The notes beneath the pieces are model-generated. The model saw only the letters and a program-made list of their open reading frames with translations, was not told the origin of the DNA and ran no database searches. The translations under genes and the position numbers were made by a program. DNA of 5,485 nt from positions 1 to 5,485 of the forward strand of contig CAIVKT010000024.1 in the NCBI GenBank assembly GCA_903906615.1, written 5' to 3'. The stretch comes from an uncultured Bacteroidota bacterium (GTDB taxonomy: Bacteria; Bacteroidota; Bacteroidia; Chitinophagales; Chitinophagaceae). Positions 4,680 through 5,485 of the stretch are shown here, in pieces; position 1 is the first letter of the stretch; each line of letters begins with the position of its first letter.

Positions 4680-5485
4680 ATGAGAAAAATTCAGTTAATA
4701 TTTATCTGCCTGTCTGTAATATATATGAACACCGCTACAGCCAACCCCAATACATCTGCCGATAAAAGATTCAACGCTTACAAAGAGCGTTTTGTACTGG
4801 CTATGTGGAAGGTATACCCCGCATGGGCCAGTAGCGTGGGCTACCATAAATACGACAATGTGCTGGTAGTGCCTGATGAGGAGTCGCGCGTAAAGGAACT
4901 TGCTTTTTGCAAGGCCAACCTGGACTCGCTGCATAAATTCGCATTGGCGGAACTCTCTGATGCCAACAAGATAGATTATCATCTCGTGGAGAACCAGTTG
5001 AAGTTTGCAATGTGGGGCATCAAGGAAGAAAAGAGCTATGAGTGGGATCCTTCCGGTTACAATGTGTCAGGCAGTTTTGCCGACATGCTGGGCAATGAGT
5101 ATGCCCCATTAGAAACACGCCTGCGCGACTTCTATACCCGCATGGCTGCTATACCTGCCTATTACAACGCGGCAAAGAACAACATTAAAAACCCAACTAA
5201 AGAACATACCGAACTGGCGATAGACCAATGCCTGGGTGGTATCTCTGTTTTTGAAAAGGACCTGCCCGATGCGCTGGCAAAATCGCACCTGGATGAAAAG
5301 GAGAAAGTGAAGATAAGGGAGCGGGCGAGCATAGCCGTAGATGTCATCAATAGCTATGTGGCGTGGCTCAGGGCATTGAAGAATGATAACCCCCGCAGTT
5401 GCAGGCTGGGCAAGGAATTGTATGCCAGGAAGTTTGAGTTCGAGATACAATCAGGCTACACTGCCGATGCCATCTATGAAAAAGC
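4680..5485 (+). CDS. DUF885 family protein, N-terminal part (runs off the right edge)
   Basis: The frame is open from the ATG at 4680 to the window end: 268 full codons of a family usually near 550-620 residues, so about half is missing. Residues 1-21 look like a Sec signal peptide (RKIQLIFICLSVIYMNTATA). The mature part starts with the family's typical helical opening: RFVLAMWKVYPAWASSVGYH (37-56) followed by KYDN (57-60), corresponding to the usual 'P..AS.LG.H.YD' pattern. It continues with IDYHLVENQLKFAMWGIKE (98-116), YEWDPSGYN (120-128) and LRDFYTRMAAIPAYY (148-162). Relatives are exported, largely helical and often regarded as putative metallopeptidases; the putative metal site lies in the missing C-terminal half, so activity cannot be judged here. 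Transcription is likely from the -7 box at 4655. Confidence 0.88.
   Translation, partial: MRKIQLIFICLSVIYMNTATANPNTSADKRFNAYKERFVLAMWKVYPAWASSVGYHKYDNVLVVPDEESRVKELAFCKANLDSLHKFALAELSDANKIDYHLVENQLKFAMWGIKEEKSYEWDPSGYNVSGSFADMLGNEYAPLETRLRDFYTRMAAIPAYYNAAKNNIKNPTKEHTELAIDQCLGGISVFEKDLPDALAKSHLDEKEKVKIRERASIAVDVINSYVAWLRALKNDNPRSCRLGKELYARKFEFEIQSGYTADAIYEK

Noticed and set aside
4210..4683. 157-codon plus-strand frame and a second at 4286-4636
   Set aside because: Shadows of the highly conserved minus-strand gene at 4177-4596; composition is Cys/His/Phe-rich and unlike a protein.
4695..5450. Minus-strand frames at 4695-4982, 4801-5010, 5109-5450 and 5162-5350
   Set aside because: All are antisense to the DUF885 frame, which has a signal peptide and family motifs.

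Overview
The window looks like a Bacteroidota chromosome, probably from Chitinophagaceae or a close relative. The evidence is a type IX secretion (Por) sorting domain, a DUF885 family protein, start sites without Shine-Dalgarno sequences, and TAnnTTTG-type -7 promoter elements. The taxonomic guess is inference from style and was not tested by any search.

Left part (1-1913, minus strand): a two-gene operon of an ECF sigma factor (1314-1913) followed 12 bases later by a long protein that runs off the left edge (1-1301). That protein has a short cytoplasmic N-terminus, one inner-membrane helix, a ~200-residue Asn/Thr-rich then Pro/Lys-rich periplasmic linker, and an outer-membrane beta-barrel. 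This is the layout of the dual membrane-spanning anti-sigma factors (Dma) described in Bacteroides thetaiotaomicron. One polypeptide could carry an outer-membrane signal straight to the sigma factor.

Intergenic 1914-2193: two divergent, matching ECF-type promoter candidates (CTAACATTT, with AAC-N17-CGTC spacing) lie back to back. One points at the sigma operon, the other at a secreted type IX cargo protein (2194-3075). The simplest reading is an autoregulated envelope-stress circuit whose sigma factor also drives a surface or secreted protein. This is the most interesting system in the window.

Middle (3076-3446): no protein gene is supported. It holds a third CTAACATTTT element with a near-match -10, a strong intrinsic terminator (3243-3283), a palindrome directly after it, and a GC-rich block of small hairpins with an imperfect direct repeat.

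Right part: a small two-helix membrane protein (3447-3686, minus), divergent from a small exported protein with a GTG start (3763-4122, plus). The exported protein is convergent with a conserved cytoplasmic protein of unknown function (4177-4596, minus). That gene is divergent from a DUF885 protein (4680 to the right edge, plus), which is cut off by the window. These four genes show no clear functional link to the sigma system.
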